Shown one piece after another: positions 7,493 through 16,500 of a DNA stretch of 36,036 nt. Origin of the DNA: Verrucomicrobiota bacterium (lineage in GTDB: Bacteria; Verrucomicrobiota; Lentisphaeria; JABSQK01; JAJFLO01); assembly GCA_021772615.1 (NCBI GenBank), contig JAJFLQ010000081.1:1-36036 (forward strand). The letters are read 5' to 3'. Under the pieces are notes generated by a model. That model was not told where the DNA came from. It worked only from the letters and a program-made list of their open reading frames with translations, and did not search any database. A program made the translations under genes and the position numbers. The number at the start of each line of letters is the position of its first letter. Positions within the stretch are counted from its first letter, which is position 1.

Positions 7493-8338
7493 ATGAGTAC
7501 TGCATTCGTCTTCCCCGGCCAGGGCTCGCAGCGCAGCGGGATGGGTCGTGACCTATTTGATCAATTCACCGAATTAACCGCGACAGCGGACGCACTTCTG
7601 GGCTATTCCGTACGCCGGCTTTGCGTCGACGATCCCGACGGAAATCTTGGACGCACCGAGTTTACGCAACCCGCGCTATTCATAGTGAATGCGCTCAGCT
7701 ACTTTCGCTTCACCAGGGAATCAGGCGAGCCACCAGCCTTCGTGGCCGGCCACTCTCTGGGTGAGTACAACGCCCTGTTGGCAGGCGGTGTTTTCGACTT
7801 TGAGACCGGCCTGAAGCTGGTAAAGAAACGCGGCGAGATTATGAGCCGCATCGAAAACGGGGGAATGGCCGCTGTCATCGGATTGGATCCGGATCGCATT
7901 GAGTCGATCATACGCGACTCAACCTTCACCGGTGTCGATGTCGCCAACTATAACTCGCCCACTCAGACTGTAATCTCCGGTCCCCAAGACGACGTCGTCG
8001 GCATCACCCCGGCACTCGAATCCGCCGGCGCCCGGCTGGTGATACAACTGAAGGTGAGCGGTGCGTTTCACTCGCGCTACATGAGTGATGCCGCCAGCGA
8101 CTTTCGCGCATTCGCCGCCTCTGTCACGTTCAAACCACCGGCGACGGATGTGATTGCAAACGTTACCGCTTCGCCGTACACCGCCGAGACCGCGCTCGAC
8201 ACGCTCGCGCGTCAAATCAATCATCCGGTGCGATGGACCGACAGCGTGCAGTATATGCTCGACAACGGTGTCACCGACTTCCACGAGATTGGTCCGGGCA
8301 ACGTCCTGACCGGTCTGATTCGACAGATAAAGCGCTAA
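7493..8338 (+). CDS. fabD: Malonyl-CoA:ACP transacylase
   Basis: This cytosolic enzyme moves malonyl from CoA to acyl carrier protein for fatty acid synthesis. The 281-residue product has the opening FVFPGQGSQ, the nucleophile motif GHSLGEY with Ser88, and the partner histidine at about 193 (GAFHSRYM). PVRWTDSVQYML and EIGPGNVLTGL close the fold. The ATG at 7493 is chosen because AAGG lies 7 bases upstream; an in-frame TTG at 7487 would sit too close. It is not next to fabH, fabG or acpP, which is unusual. It is instead followed after 6 bases by a phosphopantetheinyl transferase. This pairing links carrier-protein loading with carrier-protein activation. Confidence 0.93.
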   Translation: MSTAFVFPGQGSQRSGMGRDLFDQFTELTATADALLGYSVRRLCVDDPDGNLGRTEFTQPALFIVNALSYFRFTRESGEPPAFVAGHSLGEYNALLAGGVFDFETGLKLVKKRGEIMSRIENGGMAAVIGLDPDRIESIIRDSTFTGVDVANYNSPTQTVISGPQDDVVGITPALESAGARLVIQLKVSGAFHSRYMSDAASDFRAFAASVTFKPPATDVIANVTASPYTAETALDTLARQINHPVRWTDSVQYMLDNGVTDFHEIGPGNVLTGLIRQIKR

Positions 8339-8344
8339 CAGACA

Positions 8345-9094
8345 TTGTCGCCCGCATTCACTGTTTTTCCGCTGGACATGAGTCGCGGCGAGACCGCTGT
8401 CACAGCATATATGGCAGCGTCCCGTCGCCGGGTGTTTGACCGCATCGTCAACCACCCGGCCGCCATCCTGCATCCGGAGGAAATGCCGTATTACGATCGG
8501 CTCAAGGCGGAGAAGCGACGCTTCAGTTACCTCACAGGACGGTATACCGCCAAGCTCGCGGTCGCCGAATTCGTTTGCGACCCGAACCTGAGCAGCATAC
8601 ACATCGCGTCCGGCACATTCGATCAGCCGGTGGTTCGCTACCCTTGCGCCGCGACGCCGGCGGTTACGCTGAGCCATTGCGATGACTTCGTGACGGCAAT
8701 TGCCCACGATGCCGGCCATATCATGGGAATCGATATCGAATGCATCGACTTTTCCAAGACACACGTATTCAAGAGCCAGATAACGGATGCCGAGACAAGA
8801 CGCGCGCAGCACGATTTCGATGATTACCGGCTCGGTTACCATCTGATCTGGACTGCCAAGGAAGCCCTGTCCAAGGCGCTGAAATGCGGCCTGACCGTTC
8901 CGTTCCGTATTCTCGAAATTGAGTCCTTCACGCGCATCAATACGTCATGCTACTTGTGCAACTACACCAATTTTTCGCAGTACAAATGCTATTCATGGCT
9001 TCTCGAACACCATGTTCTCTCAATTGCACTGCCAAAGAAGACCGAATTGATGGCTGATGTACCGGAACACCTGCCGCCCGAGCACGCGGCGTAG
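8345..9094 (+). CDS. 4'-phosphopantetheinyl transferase, Sfp/HetI type
   Basis: Transfers the phosphopantetheine arm of CoA to a serine of acyl or peptidyl carrier proteins. The 249-residue product has an RRFSYLTGRYTAKLAVAEF segment, the Mg2+/CoA motif MGIDIECIDF and the signature WTAKEALSKAL. The length fits the Sfp family rather than the short AcpS. The TTG at 8345 is favoured because FTVFPLDMSRGE resembles the family N-terminus, but an ATG at 8378 is possible. It begins 6 bases after fabD, suggesting one transcript, and is followed by a strong terminator at 9162. No PKS or NRPS gene is in the window, so its natural carrier is likely the fatty-acid ACP or a protein encoded elsewhere. Confidence 0.88.
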   Translation: MSPAFTVFPLDMSRGETAVTAYMAASRRRVFDRIVNHPAAILHPEEMPYYDRLKAEKRRFSYLTGRYTAKLAVAEFVCDPNLSSIHIASGTFDQPVVRYPCAATPAVTLSHCDDFVTAIAHDAGHIMGIDIECIDFSKTHVFKSQITDAETRRAQHDFDDYRLGYHLIWTAKEALSKALKCGLTVPFRILEIESFTRINTSCYLCNYTNFSQYKCYSWLLEHHVLSIALPKKTELMADVPEHLPPEHAA

Positions 9095-9161
9095 CAAGTC
9101 CCCGTTCGAAAAGGCCTGATTGGGGAAAATACCGAACCCCGAACCCCGAAATCTAATTAGC

Positions 9162-9182
9162 CCAACTTTTTAAGTTGGTTTT
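9162..9182 (+). terminator. Rho-independent terminator after fabD-phosphopantetheinyl transferase
   Basis: CCAACTT (9162-9168), loop TTT, AAGTTGG (9172-9178) and a run of four T form a perfect 7-bp hairpin with a U-tract. It lies 67 bases after the transferase stop and 20 bases before the next gene, so it closes the fabD unit. Confidence 0.8.
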
Positions 9183-9202
9183 ATCCGCCCCGAAACAATG
9201 CT

Positions 9203-9706
9203 ATGATTACATCGCAAGCAATCACAATTGTCTCCGGTGGTCAGAGCGGCGTGGACCGCGCGGCACTGGATGCAGCACTGGCCTGCGGCCTGACAGTCGG
9301 CGGCTGGTGCCCTAAAGGAAGAATTGCCGAAGACGGCGTAATATCGGACCGCTACCCACTTACGGAAACGCCGTTAGCGACTTACAGGCAGCGGACAACA
9401 TGGAATGTACGCGACAGCGATGCGACGTTGATCGTTACCGGCGGGCCACTGACCGGCGGCACCGCGCTGACGGTTGCCGTGGCGAAAAACCTTTGCCGAA
9501 GATATCGCGTTTTGGACCCGCGTGAAACCCGCGTGGCGGAATCGGTCTGCGACTGGATGGAAGAGCAACATGTCGCGACACTGAATGTCGCTGGTCCCCG
9601 CGAGAGCACACAGCCCGGCGTCTACCGGGCGAGCTACGCGTTTTTATGCAGCGTATTTATGTTGTACACGGATTCGACGCACACATCGGGGAATGAAGCT
9701 CACTAA
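9203..9706 (+). CDS. YpsA/putative molybdenum-carrier-like Rossmann protein
   Basis: The 167-residue cytosolic protein matches the family annotated as putative molybdenum carrier, in the SLOG/LOG-like Rossmann superfamily. It has the N-terminal nucleotide-type loop SGGQSGVDRAALDAAL, then GGWCPKGRIAEDG, YPLTET, RTTWNVRDSDATLIV and GPLTGGTALT. The molybdenum-binding label comes from fold similarity, and the true ligand is uncertain; related SLOG domains bind nucleotides or nucleotide-derived signals. It starts just after the terminator and lies 32 bases before thiG, so it may share a transcript with the thiamine genes. No ribosome binding site is evident. Family call good, function weak. Confidence 0.8.
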   Translation: MITSQAITIVSGGQSGVDRAALDAALACGLTVGGWCPKGRIAEDGVISDRYPLTETPLATYRQRTTWNVRDSDATLIVTGGPLTGGTALTVAVAKNLCRRYRVLDPRETRVAESVCDWMEEQHVATLNVAGPRESTQPGVYRASYAFLCSVFMLYTDSTHTSGNEAH

Positions 9707-9738
9707 ATTTGGATTAACCGCAAAATCGGAAACTTATA

Positions 9739-10509
9739 ATGGATAAACTGGTCATTGCAGGTCAGACGTTTCGCTCCAGGCTCTTCGTTGGCACGGGCAA
9801 GTACGCCTCTAACACGGATATGGCAAAAGCGATTGAAGCATCTGGAACCGATATGGTTACCGTCGCGATTCGCCGTGTCGACTTCAAGAATCCGGATGCC
9901 AATATTCTCAATCATCTGGACTTCGATCGCTACCACTTTCTGCCCAACACGGCCGGATCGGCCACAGCCGAGGAGGCGATAAGGATAGCGAACCTTGGAC
10001 GTGCCGCCAGCGAGCAGAATTTCGTGAAGCTCGAGGTCATTCCCGACCCGAAGTATCTCCTCCCCGACCCCGGAGAGACGCTGGCGGCGGCAAAGGCACT
10101 TATAGCTGACGGCTTCGTGGTGCTCCCGTACATTCAGGCTGATCCCGTTCTGGCAAAACAGCTCGAAGACATCGGCTGCGCCGCGGTCATGCCCCTCGGT
10201 TCACCGATCGGCAGCCTTCGCGGTATTCTGACTCGCGCATCCATCGAGATTATCATCGAGCAGGCGACGATACCGGTGGTCGTGGATGCCGGACTGGGGC
10301 TGCCCTCACACGCGGCTGAAGCGATGGAAATGGGGGCGGACGCCGTGCTCGTCAACACCGCAATTGCTCGCGCGGGCGATCCGGAGAAAATGGGCCGCGC
10401 ATTCAAACTGGCCGTACAGGCCGGTCGTGAAGGTTTTCTCGCGAAGCCAGGTGAAAAACAACAGGCAGCCACGGCATCAAGCCCGTTGACCGGCATCGTC
10501 GGAACCTGA
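9739..10509 (+). CDS. thiG: Thiazole synthase ThiG
   Basis: Forms the thiazole phosphate of thiamine from 1-deoxyxylulose 5-phosphate, dehydroglycine or its equivalent, and the ThiS thiocarboxylate. The 256-residue TIM-barrel protein has the family landmarks RLFVGTGKY, TVAIRRVD, LPNTAGSATAEEAIRIA and NFVKLEVI with the Schiff-base Lys97. It also has VLPYIQADPVLAKQLEDIG, AVMPLGSPIGS, VVDAGLGLPSHAAEAMEMGADAV in overlapping order and AVLVNTAIA. No thiS, thiF or thiH lies beside it, so the sulfur carrier must be encoded elsewhere. No TPP riboswitch was recognisable upstream. It is followed by a hairpin repeat and thiE. Confidence 0.96.
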   Translation: MDKLVIAGQTFRSRLFVGTGKYASNTDMAKAIEASGTDMVTVAIRRVDFKNPDANILNHLDFDRYHFLPNTAGSATAEEAIRIANLGRAASEQNFVKLEVIPDPKYLLPDPGETLAAAKALIADGFVVLPYIQADPVLAKQLEDIGCAAVMPLGSPIGSLRGILTRASIEIIIEQATIPVVVDAGLGLPSHAAEAMEMGADAVLVNTAIARAGDPEKMGRAFKLAVQAGREGFLAKPGEKQQAATASSPLTGIVGT

Positions 10510-10518
10510 TGGGGAGAA

Positions 10519-10553
10519 CGTGAACTGAAACCCACATCTGAAGCAGCTCCAAC
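10519..10553 (-). repeat. Degenerate family-2 hairpin repeat (copy C) between thiG and thiE
   Basis: Read on the minus strand, it begins GTTGGAG and ends TGTGGGTTTCAGTTCACG, matching the flanks of copies at 2.96-3.12 and 11.4 kb. The stem region (CTGCTTCAGATG) pairs only partly, so this copy is degenerate. It lies in the 127-base spacer inside the thiamine gene pair. Confidence 0.6.
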
Positions 10554-10636
10554 GAGAGTCGCAAGGAACGTGAGGCCGGTAGTCGTGAACGCAACGACAT
10601 AACCGCCGTGAAGACGCCGCCGCGGGGCGCCGCAAG

Positions 10637-11305
10637 GTGATTACCAAGATGCATGAAAAAAGGCAACAACGACGGGAGGCGTTTGAGTCCGTCGATATCT
10701 ATCCGGTCACGTGCCGGACGCTGTCGGTGGGCCGTAGCGATGACGAGGTGCTTGGCGCAATCATAGCCGGTGGCGCGCGCATCGTCCAGTTACGCGACAA
10801 GGAAGCGTCAAAGCGTGAACTGTACGACAAGGCCGTACGCTTCCGGACTGTCACGGGAGCCGCCGGCATCCTGTTGATCGTCAACGACCATATCGACATT
10901 GCGATGGCGATCGACGCAGACGGCGTGCATCTAGGCCAGGACGACCTGCCCGTACCGGTCGCACGTCAACTGGCGCCCGACAAACTCATCGGTGCTTCAA
11001 GCCATTCCCGGGCTGAAGCTGCGGCCGCCGAGGCCGAGGGCGCCGATTATGTGAACATAGGCCCTATATTCGCGACCAGAACCAAGGCTAACGCAACGCA
11101 ATTTGTCGGCGTTGATATGATCCGTGAGATCGCGCCCAATTTGTCCATACCTTTCACCGTCATGGGCGGAATTAAGTTGGAAAACCTGGAGGACGTACTC
11201 GCTGCCGGTGCAAGGCGCGTCGCGGTGGTCACCGCGATTACGCAAGCCGACGATATGGCCGCGGCGACGGCACATTTTCGGCGGCGGATTCGTGCGGCTG
11301 AGTAA
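10637..11305 (+). CDS. thiE: Thiamine-phosphate synthase
   Basis: Joins hydroxymethylpyrimidine pyrophosphate with thiazole phosphate to give thiamine phosphate. The 222-residue TIM barrel shows IVQLRDKEASKRELYDKA, then LIVNDHIDIAMAIDADGVHLGQDDLP with its N-D and GQ(E/D)D ligand residues. It also shows LIGASSHS, DYVNIGPIFATRTK and the phosphate-binding FTVMGGIKLENL. The GTG at 10637 opens the frame; an ATG at 10649 preceded by AAGG (10634-10637) is an equally good start. It follows thiG after a 127-base spacer containing a hairpin repeat. The canonical GVS before HT/S is ASS here, a mild variation. Confident identification. Confidence 0.94.
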   Translation: MITKMHEKRQQRREAFESVDIYPVTCRTLSVGRSDDEVLGAIIAGGARIVQLRDKEASKRELYDKAVRFRTVTGAAGILLIVNDHIDIAMAIDADGVHLGQDDLPVPVARQLAPDKLIGASSHSRAEAAAAEAEGADYVNIGPIFATRTKANATQFVGVDMIREIAPNLSIPFTVMGGIKLENLEDVLAAGARRVAVVTAITQADDMAAATAHFRRRIRAAE

Positions 11306-11334
11306 GTAAGGCGACAATGACAGGTGGGCTTACT

Positions 11335-11430
11335 GTTGGCGTTCGCGCTTCAGCGTGCTTGCACGACACCGCGAATCGCTTAACGTGAAGAAACGTGACC
11401 TGAACCCCACACTGAAGTGTGAACTTCAAC
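11335..11430. repeat. Inverted pair of family-2 hairpins (copies D and E)
   Basis: Copy D (11335-11365, plus) reads GTTGGCGTTC, stem CGCGCT-TC-AGCGTG, then CTTGCACG. Copy E (11394-11430, minus) reads GTTGAAGTTC, stem CACACT-TC-AGTGTG, then a longer right flank ending TCACG. The paired stems differ by compensated changes. The GTTG ends lie outermost, as in the pair at 2963-3118. Confidence 0.8.
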
Positions 11431-11447
11431 GCACCAGGTCGCTGTTC

Positions 11448-11534
11448 GTTGGCGTTCGCGCTTCAGCGTGCTTGCGCATTCCAGGCGTTGTGCTCGACGT
11501 CGCATGAAACCCACGATAAATCGTGTCCGCCAAC
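11448..11534. repeat. Inverted pair of family-2 hairpins (copies F and G)
   Basis: Copy F (11448-11476, plus) repeats copy D almost exactly, GTTGGCGTTC with stem CGCGCT-TC-AGCGTG and GCTTGCG. Copy G (11501-11534, minus) carries stem CACGAT-TT-ATCGTG, the same stem as copy A at 2963, with right flank GGTTTCATGCG. The two pairs D/E and F/G are adjacent, separated by 17 bases. Confidence 0.8.
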
Positions 11535-11539
11535 ATCCC

Positions 11540-13513
11540 CTACTTCTCACGCTTATCCTTCCCCATGAGTTGTTCGAGGCGCTTGATTTGTGCTGGAATC
11601 TCGGGAATCCAGTTGCCGCCGAATTCGCGCTGACGCTCCAGCGCCTCGGACATGTATTTCATGGATTTGGGCCAGTCCCTCTGCCGCCAGGCAATTACCC
11701 CGAGGGAGTGGAGCGCCTTGACGATCGACGTCGCACGATGATCGCCGAAGGTATGTTCTTGGGCAAACGCCAGCGCGTACTCGAACTCGACGGCGGCTTC
11801 ATCAAGATTACCGCGATCACTTTGCACCATTCCCCGGCGATAGAAAAGATTCGGGACAATCCGCACTTTGCGGTGCGCAACCGCGAGTTCGTATTGTTCC
11901 CATGCCAGGTCGCGCAGAAAATCGATAAAAGCATGCGTCATCGGATAATTCGATGTACTCGGCCCGCGCCACTCATCGAGCAACGCCGGCAGACGCTCGT
12001 CATCGGCCCACAACGTTTCAGCAATTCGGACGACATTGTCCGGTATAAGCTCAGCACTCGAGGCCACGTCGCCCGGCGGAGATTGACTCCGTTTCACTAT
12101 TCCCTGCAATTCCGTGGCGGTATCGTGGTAATAGGTCCCCAGATACAGAAACGCGAACACGTCCCTGGATTTCGTCACCGCGCCGTACCAGACGGACCGC
12201 GGGTCTGTCCACTCACCAATATAAGACCAGGCCCGATACCCGTAAGCCCCTCCAAGAATGGCCGTGATCATAGCGCCTGCAAGCAAACGGTCGGGTTTGA
12301 GCCGGCGCCCGATAGCGAACGCACCCCAGGCGGTCAGCATGCATGACGCGACCGACGGAAAATACAAATACCTGTCCGTAACAGGATGAACGAAACTCAG
12401 AACAACCGGCGGCACCATGGCCAGCAGGACCCAGTAAATCAGAAACGTCGCCAGCCGAGGCACGAACCGGTACAGCGCGATCGGCGCAACGAAGATAGTT
12501 ACCAGAATAATTACAGCAATGCCGCGATTGGCCGATGACAGAATGAGATCCGGCGCCGTGCGGTACACGACGTGTTCACCGAATCCAGTGAGCAGCCAGA
12601 AATTTGTGAGGAAGCTGTGACAGATCCGAATGAACTCCACCGATTTGCCGGTCGGCGGCTGGGCGCCCATGACCTTGAGCGCGAAATACACGGCAAAGAT
12701 GCCGTATGGAATCTTGTCGATAATCGCATGCAGCTTCCAGCGCCGCTCGACAATAGCGTCATGCACCATGAACAGTCCGGGCAGCACGACAACAGACTGT
12801 TTGCCGGCAATCGCCAACACGAAAAACGTAATTGAAGCAAGATACCACAGCTGCCATCGATCGGTCATTCGCCGGTAGCCGATATAGGCAACGACTGACG
12901 GGATCGCAAATGCCGCCGCGACAAGATCCTTGCGGCTGGAAAGCCATACGACCACTTCCACATGAGCGGGATGCAGCGCGAACAGAAGAGCAGCTCCGAG
13001 CGCGACGGTCCAGTGACGCAGAAACACAACGGCAACAAGATAGACCAGGCCCGTGATCAAACCGGCCCAGAGATTACTGGACCAGTGAAACACCTTCGGA
13101 TTCATACCGCCGACGCTGTGATCGACCAGGTACGAGAGAATATGAACCGGCGAGTAATTTGCGAAATACGGTTCCGTGAGAATGGTCTTGAGGTTTCGGG
13201 CATTGACCTCTGTGATATACGGATTTTCGATGATATATTCGACATCGTCAAGGTGAAAAAATCCGATCGACAGGTCGGGAAGATAGAAGAGTACGGTTAC
13301 CAGAAACACGGCGGCAAACGCCGCCGCGTGGACCGCGACCGGTCCAGGGAACAACGGCTGTGCAGGATCCAGAAACGGCGCGGCGACGCCGGTATCGTCG
13401 GTTTTCACTTTGGCCGACGTTGGTTCGGACGCCCGCCGGCGAGATCGTGACGGTGCCTCTGCAACGCCGTCCGGGGCCGGCTTCTGGGGTATTTTGCGTT
13501 TCTTTTTTGCCAC
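11540..13513 (-). CDS. Multi-pass GT-C-like membrane protein with C-terminal helical repeats (TMTC-like)
   Basis: The 657-residue protein begins with a Lys/Arg-rich cytosolic tail (about 1-45), then about ten membrane segments (about 60-420). It ends with a soluble helical region (about 440-655) whose last part resembles TPR helices (RRGMVQSDRGNLDEAAVEFEY). FFHLDDVEYIIENPYI (D89/D90 after the first membrane segment) and ALHPAHVEVVVWLSSRKDLV are typical of GT-C-fold transferases related to TMTC O-mannosyltransferases. These use lipid-linked sugars on the outer face of the membrane. The acceptor is unknown. The GTG start at 13513 has GGAAGG about 5 bases upstream. It is divergent from recC, with a 66-base gap, and convergent with thiE. 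No glycan genes are adjacent. Confidence 0.72.
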   Translation of the reverse strand: MAKKKRKIPQKPAPDGVAEAPSRSRRRASEPTSAKVKTDDTGVAAPFLDPAQPLFPGPVAVHAAAFAAVFLVTVLFYLPDLSIGFFHLDDVEYIIENPYITEVNARNLKTILTEPYFANYSPVHILSYLVDHSVGGMNPKVFHWSSNLWAGLITGLVYLVAVVFLRHWTVALGAALLFALHPAHVEVVVWLSSRKDLVAAAFAIPSVVAYIGYRRMTDRWQLWYLASITFFVLAIAGKQSVVVLPGLFMVHDAIVERRWKLHAIIDKIPYGIFAVYFALKVMGAQPPTGKSVEFIRICHSFLTNFWLLTGFGEHVVYRTAPDLILSSANRGIAVIILVTIFVAPIALYRFVPRLATFLIYWVLLAMVPPVVLSFVHPVTDRYLYFPSVASCMLTAWGAFAIGRRLKPDRLLAGAMITAILGGAYGYRAWSYIGEWTDPRSVWYGAVTKSRDVFAFLYLGTYYHDTATELQGIVKRSQSPPGDVASSAELIPDNVVRIAETLWADDERLPALLDEWRGPSTSNYPMTHAFIDFLRDLAWEQYELAVAHRKVRIVPNLFYRRGMVQSDRGNLDEAAVEFEYALAFAQEHTFGDHRATSIVKALHSLGVIAWRQRDWPKSMKYMSEALERQREFGGNWIPEIPAQIKRLEQLMGKDKREK

Positions 13514-13579
13514 GTTTTCCTTCCTTTACCCGAATCCTAGTTGTAGTGACAGCGTTAATCAAACGCCGCAGCGCATTTT

Positions 13580-16500
13580 ATGCCGACACCCGGAATCCAG
13601 CTGATTGTTTCGAATACGATGGAAACGTTGCTGGCGCGCCTCGCATCAACGCTCGCCGACAAGCCGCCGCCGCCGATGGTTCCGGAGACAATCGTCGTGC
13701 AAAGCAAGGGAATGGAGCGATGGATCACGCTGAATCTGGCACTGGCTCACGGCGTCGCAGCGAATTATGCCTTTCCTTTTCCCAACAAGATATTTCACGA
13801 TATTGCCGTGCGCTGTCTCAAACCGGCGCCGGCACACACGCCCTTTGATCCTGAAAATCTGACCTGGCGGATCATGAGCGTTATCGCGGACGACGATGGC
13901 GCACGGTATAAGGCGATCCGATCGTACATAGGCGAAGACGATCCAGACGGCTTCCGCTGTTACCAGCTCTCCCGGGAGTTGGCACGACTGTACGATCAGT
14001 ACCTGGTATACCGTCCGGATATGGTTGTCGACTGGGAGACAAAGCATAGCGGTCTGCACTGGCAGGCGCAACTGTGGCGTGAGATGACGCCAGGCGTCGC
14101 CGCGCCGCACAAAGCACGGCTGTTGCGGCGGATTCTTGACCATCTTACATGTGCAAACTGCAACGGCAATGATCTGCCGCCGCGGATAAGCATCGTCGGG
14201 ATTTCGTCAATTCCGCCGTTCCATCTCCGTTTTTTTCACGCGCTTTCTGCGCACATCCCGGTGTATTTGTATTTGTTGAATCCATGCCGCGAGTATTGGG
14301 GCGACATCCCCTCGCCGCAGTTGGCGCGACGCTACAACCGTGAGTTCGAGAAAAAGGGCCTGGACAGCGCGGCGGCGCACCTGCATCCCGGTAACGCGCT
14401 CCTGTCGTCCTGCGCCCAACAAAGCAGAGAATTTATCGACCTTGTATACGACATGGTCGATAACCCGGTCGAGGAACACCATGCGGATCCCGGCAGGTCC
14501 ACGTTGCTGCGGACCATACAATCGGAGATCCTTAGCCTGGAGGACGGCGGTGGTCGCGCCGGCGATGCATGTGCAAACGACGGTACGGTGCAAGTTCATG
14601 CCTGCCATAGCCCGCTTCGCGAAGTCGAAGTGCTTCACGACGTCCTGCTGCGTCTGTTTGATCGATGCGACGACCTGAATCCCCGGGACATTCTCATTAT
14701 GTGCCCGGATATTGATACGTACGCACCGTACATCGAGGCCGTGTTCTCCGAGACAGAAAAGTCCGGATCGTACCTGCCGTTTACAATCGCGGATCGCTCG
14801 GCACGTGCGCAAAGCGACGTCGTCGATACCTTGATGACCATGCTCGACCTGGTACGGTCTCCGGTGAGTGCATCGGACATCATGAAGCTTCTGGAGGCCG
14901 GTACGGTACGACGACGCTTTGGCATCCGGGAAAGCGACGTGACCATCCTGTGCGATTGGGTCGACGGTACCAACATCCGTTGGGGCGTTGCCGGAGACGA
15001 CCAGGCGTATCCGGTAAATACCTGGCGTGCCGGGATGGACCGCATGATTCTCGGCCACGCCATGTGCGCCTCCGGCTACGATGCCATCGACGGGATTCTG
15101 CCCTACGCAGAAATGGACGACGGCAACCACCAATTGCTGGCGGCATTTCTCGGTTTTCTCGACACCGTGCTTGGTTATATCCGAACGTGCCGGAACCCGC
15201 AACCGCTAGTCGAATGGTCGACGCTTCTCTTGAACGTTATACGGGATCTATTCGACATCGACCGCGAGACAGGGCCGGACTTGCAGCGGGCGATACGTGC
15301 TGCGGCGGCGCTGAAGGGATTCGGAGAGGCTAACGGCTTCCATCACGCCGTACCAGTCGAGGTGGTGCAGCAGGTATTGCTGGAAAGAATCAACACCCTG
15401 AACGCAGCGCACGGCTTCATCGCCGGCGACGTGACATTTTGCGGCATGGTACCGATGCGGAATATTCCGTTCCGGGTCATCGGACTGATCGGGATGAATG
15501 AACATGCCTTTCCCCGGGCAGACGCACAGCCAAGTTTTGATCTTCTGGCACAGCACCCCAAACCGGGTGACCGTTCGCGGCGAAGCGACGACCGGCAGAT
15601 CTTCATCGACGCCCTGCTTTCGGCACGTGATGCACTCGTCATCACCCATATCGGACGCAGTATCAAGGATAACGCGATCGTACCCCCTTCGGTTCTGGTC
15701 TCTGAGCTGATCGACTACGCAGGCAGCGGGTTCAACGTAACGTACCACCGCCTGCACGCGTTCGATCCGACGTATTTTGGCGCAGCCGCTCCGGATCTCT
15801 ACAGCTATTCCGCCGAGAATGCGCGTACTGCCGAGACGCTCGCCGACACAGGATCCAGGGCGCCGGTATTTTTTCCTTGCCCCCTGACGACGCAGCCCGC
15901 GGACGAGGACACGATATCAATCGGCGATCTCGTTGCATTCTATCGCAATCCATCCCGCCACCTGCTGCGCAACCGCCTTGGCATAGATCGGGAGTGGCGC
16001 CATACGGAGTTGCGCGACAGGGAGACGTTTCAATTTTCACCACTCGAGGCATACGGAGTCAACGACATCCTGATTCGCACACTGCTGGACGGTGACGATC
16101 CGGCGGAAATCGCTGGCGCCCTCCGGGTGTCCGGGCAGCTCCCCCACGGCCCGTACGGTGACGAACTCATAGGCCGATACAGCAACGATGCCGGCGACAT
16201 TGCAAATACGGTAAAGAAGCTCAGCAACGGCGCCGAAGCCGCGTTTCTCGATATCGATATCCGTGTGCATGACCGTCGTGTGGTTGGCCGCATCAACCAA
16301 CTCTATCCGAATGCGCTCATCCACTACAGTCCGGCAGCGATCAAGGGCAAGCGGCATCTGCAGCTCTGGATCTGGCACCTACTGCTGAATATCGCCGCGC
16401 ATGACGGCGCACCGCGCGTGAGCCGCATGGTCGGGAAGAAGGCGAAAAACGAGGTCGAAGTAATCACATTCGCCCCCGTGAACGATGCCTTCGAACGCTT

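Larger units (their letters stand above)
11306..11539. other. Intergenic repeat cluster between thiE and the convergent membrane-protein gene
   Basis: This 234-base spacer between convergent genes is largely made of four family-2 hairpins arranged as two inverted pairs. No gene or classical T-tract terminator is seen. The hairpins lie where bidirectional termination would be needed, so they may serve that role incidentally. Confidence 0.6.

Noticed and set aside
7919..8842. 307-codon minus-strand frame opposite fabD and the phosphopantetheinyl transferase
   Set aside because: It spans two confidently identified genes on the other strand and has no recognisable domain.
9707..9738. Possible TPP riboswitch ahead of thiG
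   Set aside because: The gap to the previous gene is only 32 bases and the TPP aptamer core (CTGAGA...) is not seen there or before the upstream gene.
11306..11539. CRISPR array, because of regularly repeated short motifs
   Set aside because: The repeats alternate in orientation, are palindromic and have no uniform spacers; no cas gene is present.
11468..12346. 292-codon plus-strand frame opposite the GT-C-like gene
   Set aside because: Antisense to a membrane protein with clear family motifs; composition is Arg/His-rich as expected for a shadow.
14207..15202. 331-codon minus-strand frame opposite recC
   Set aside because: Antisense shadow of recC without family resemblance.
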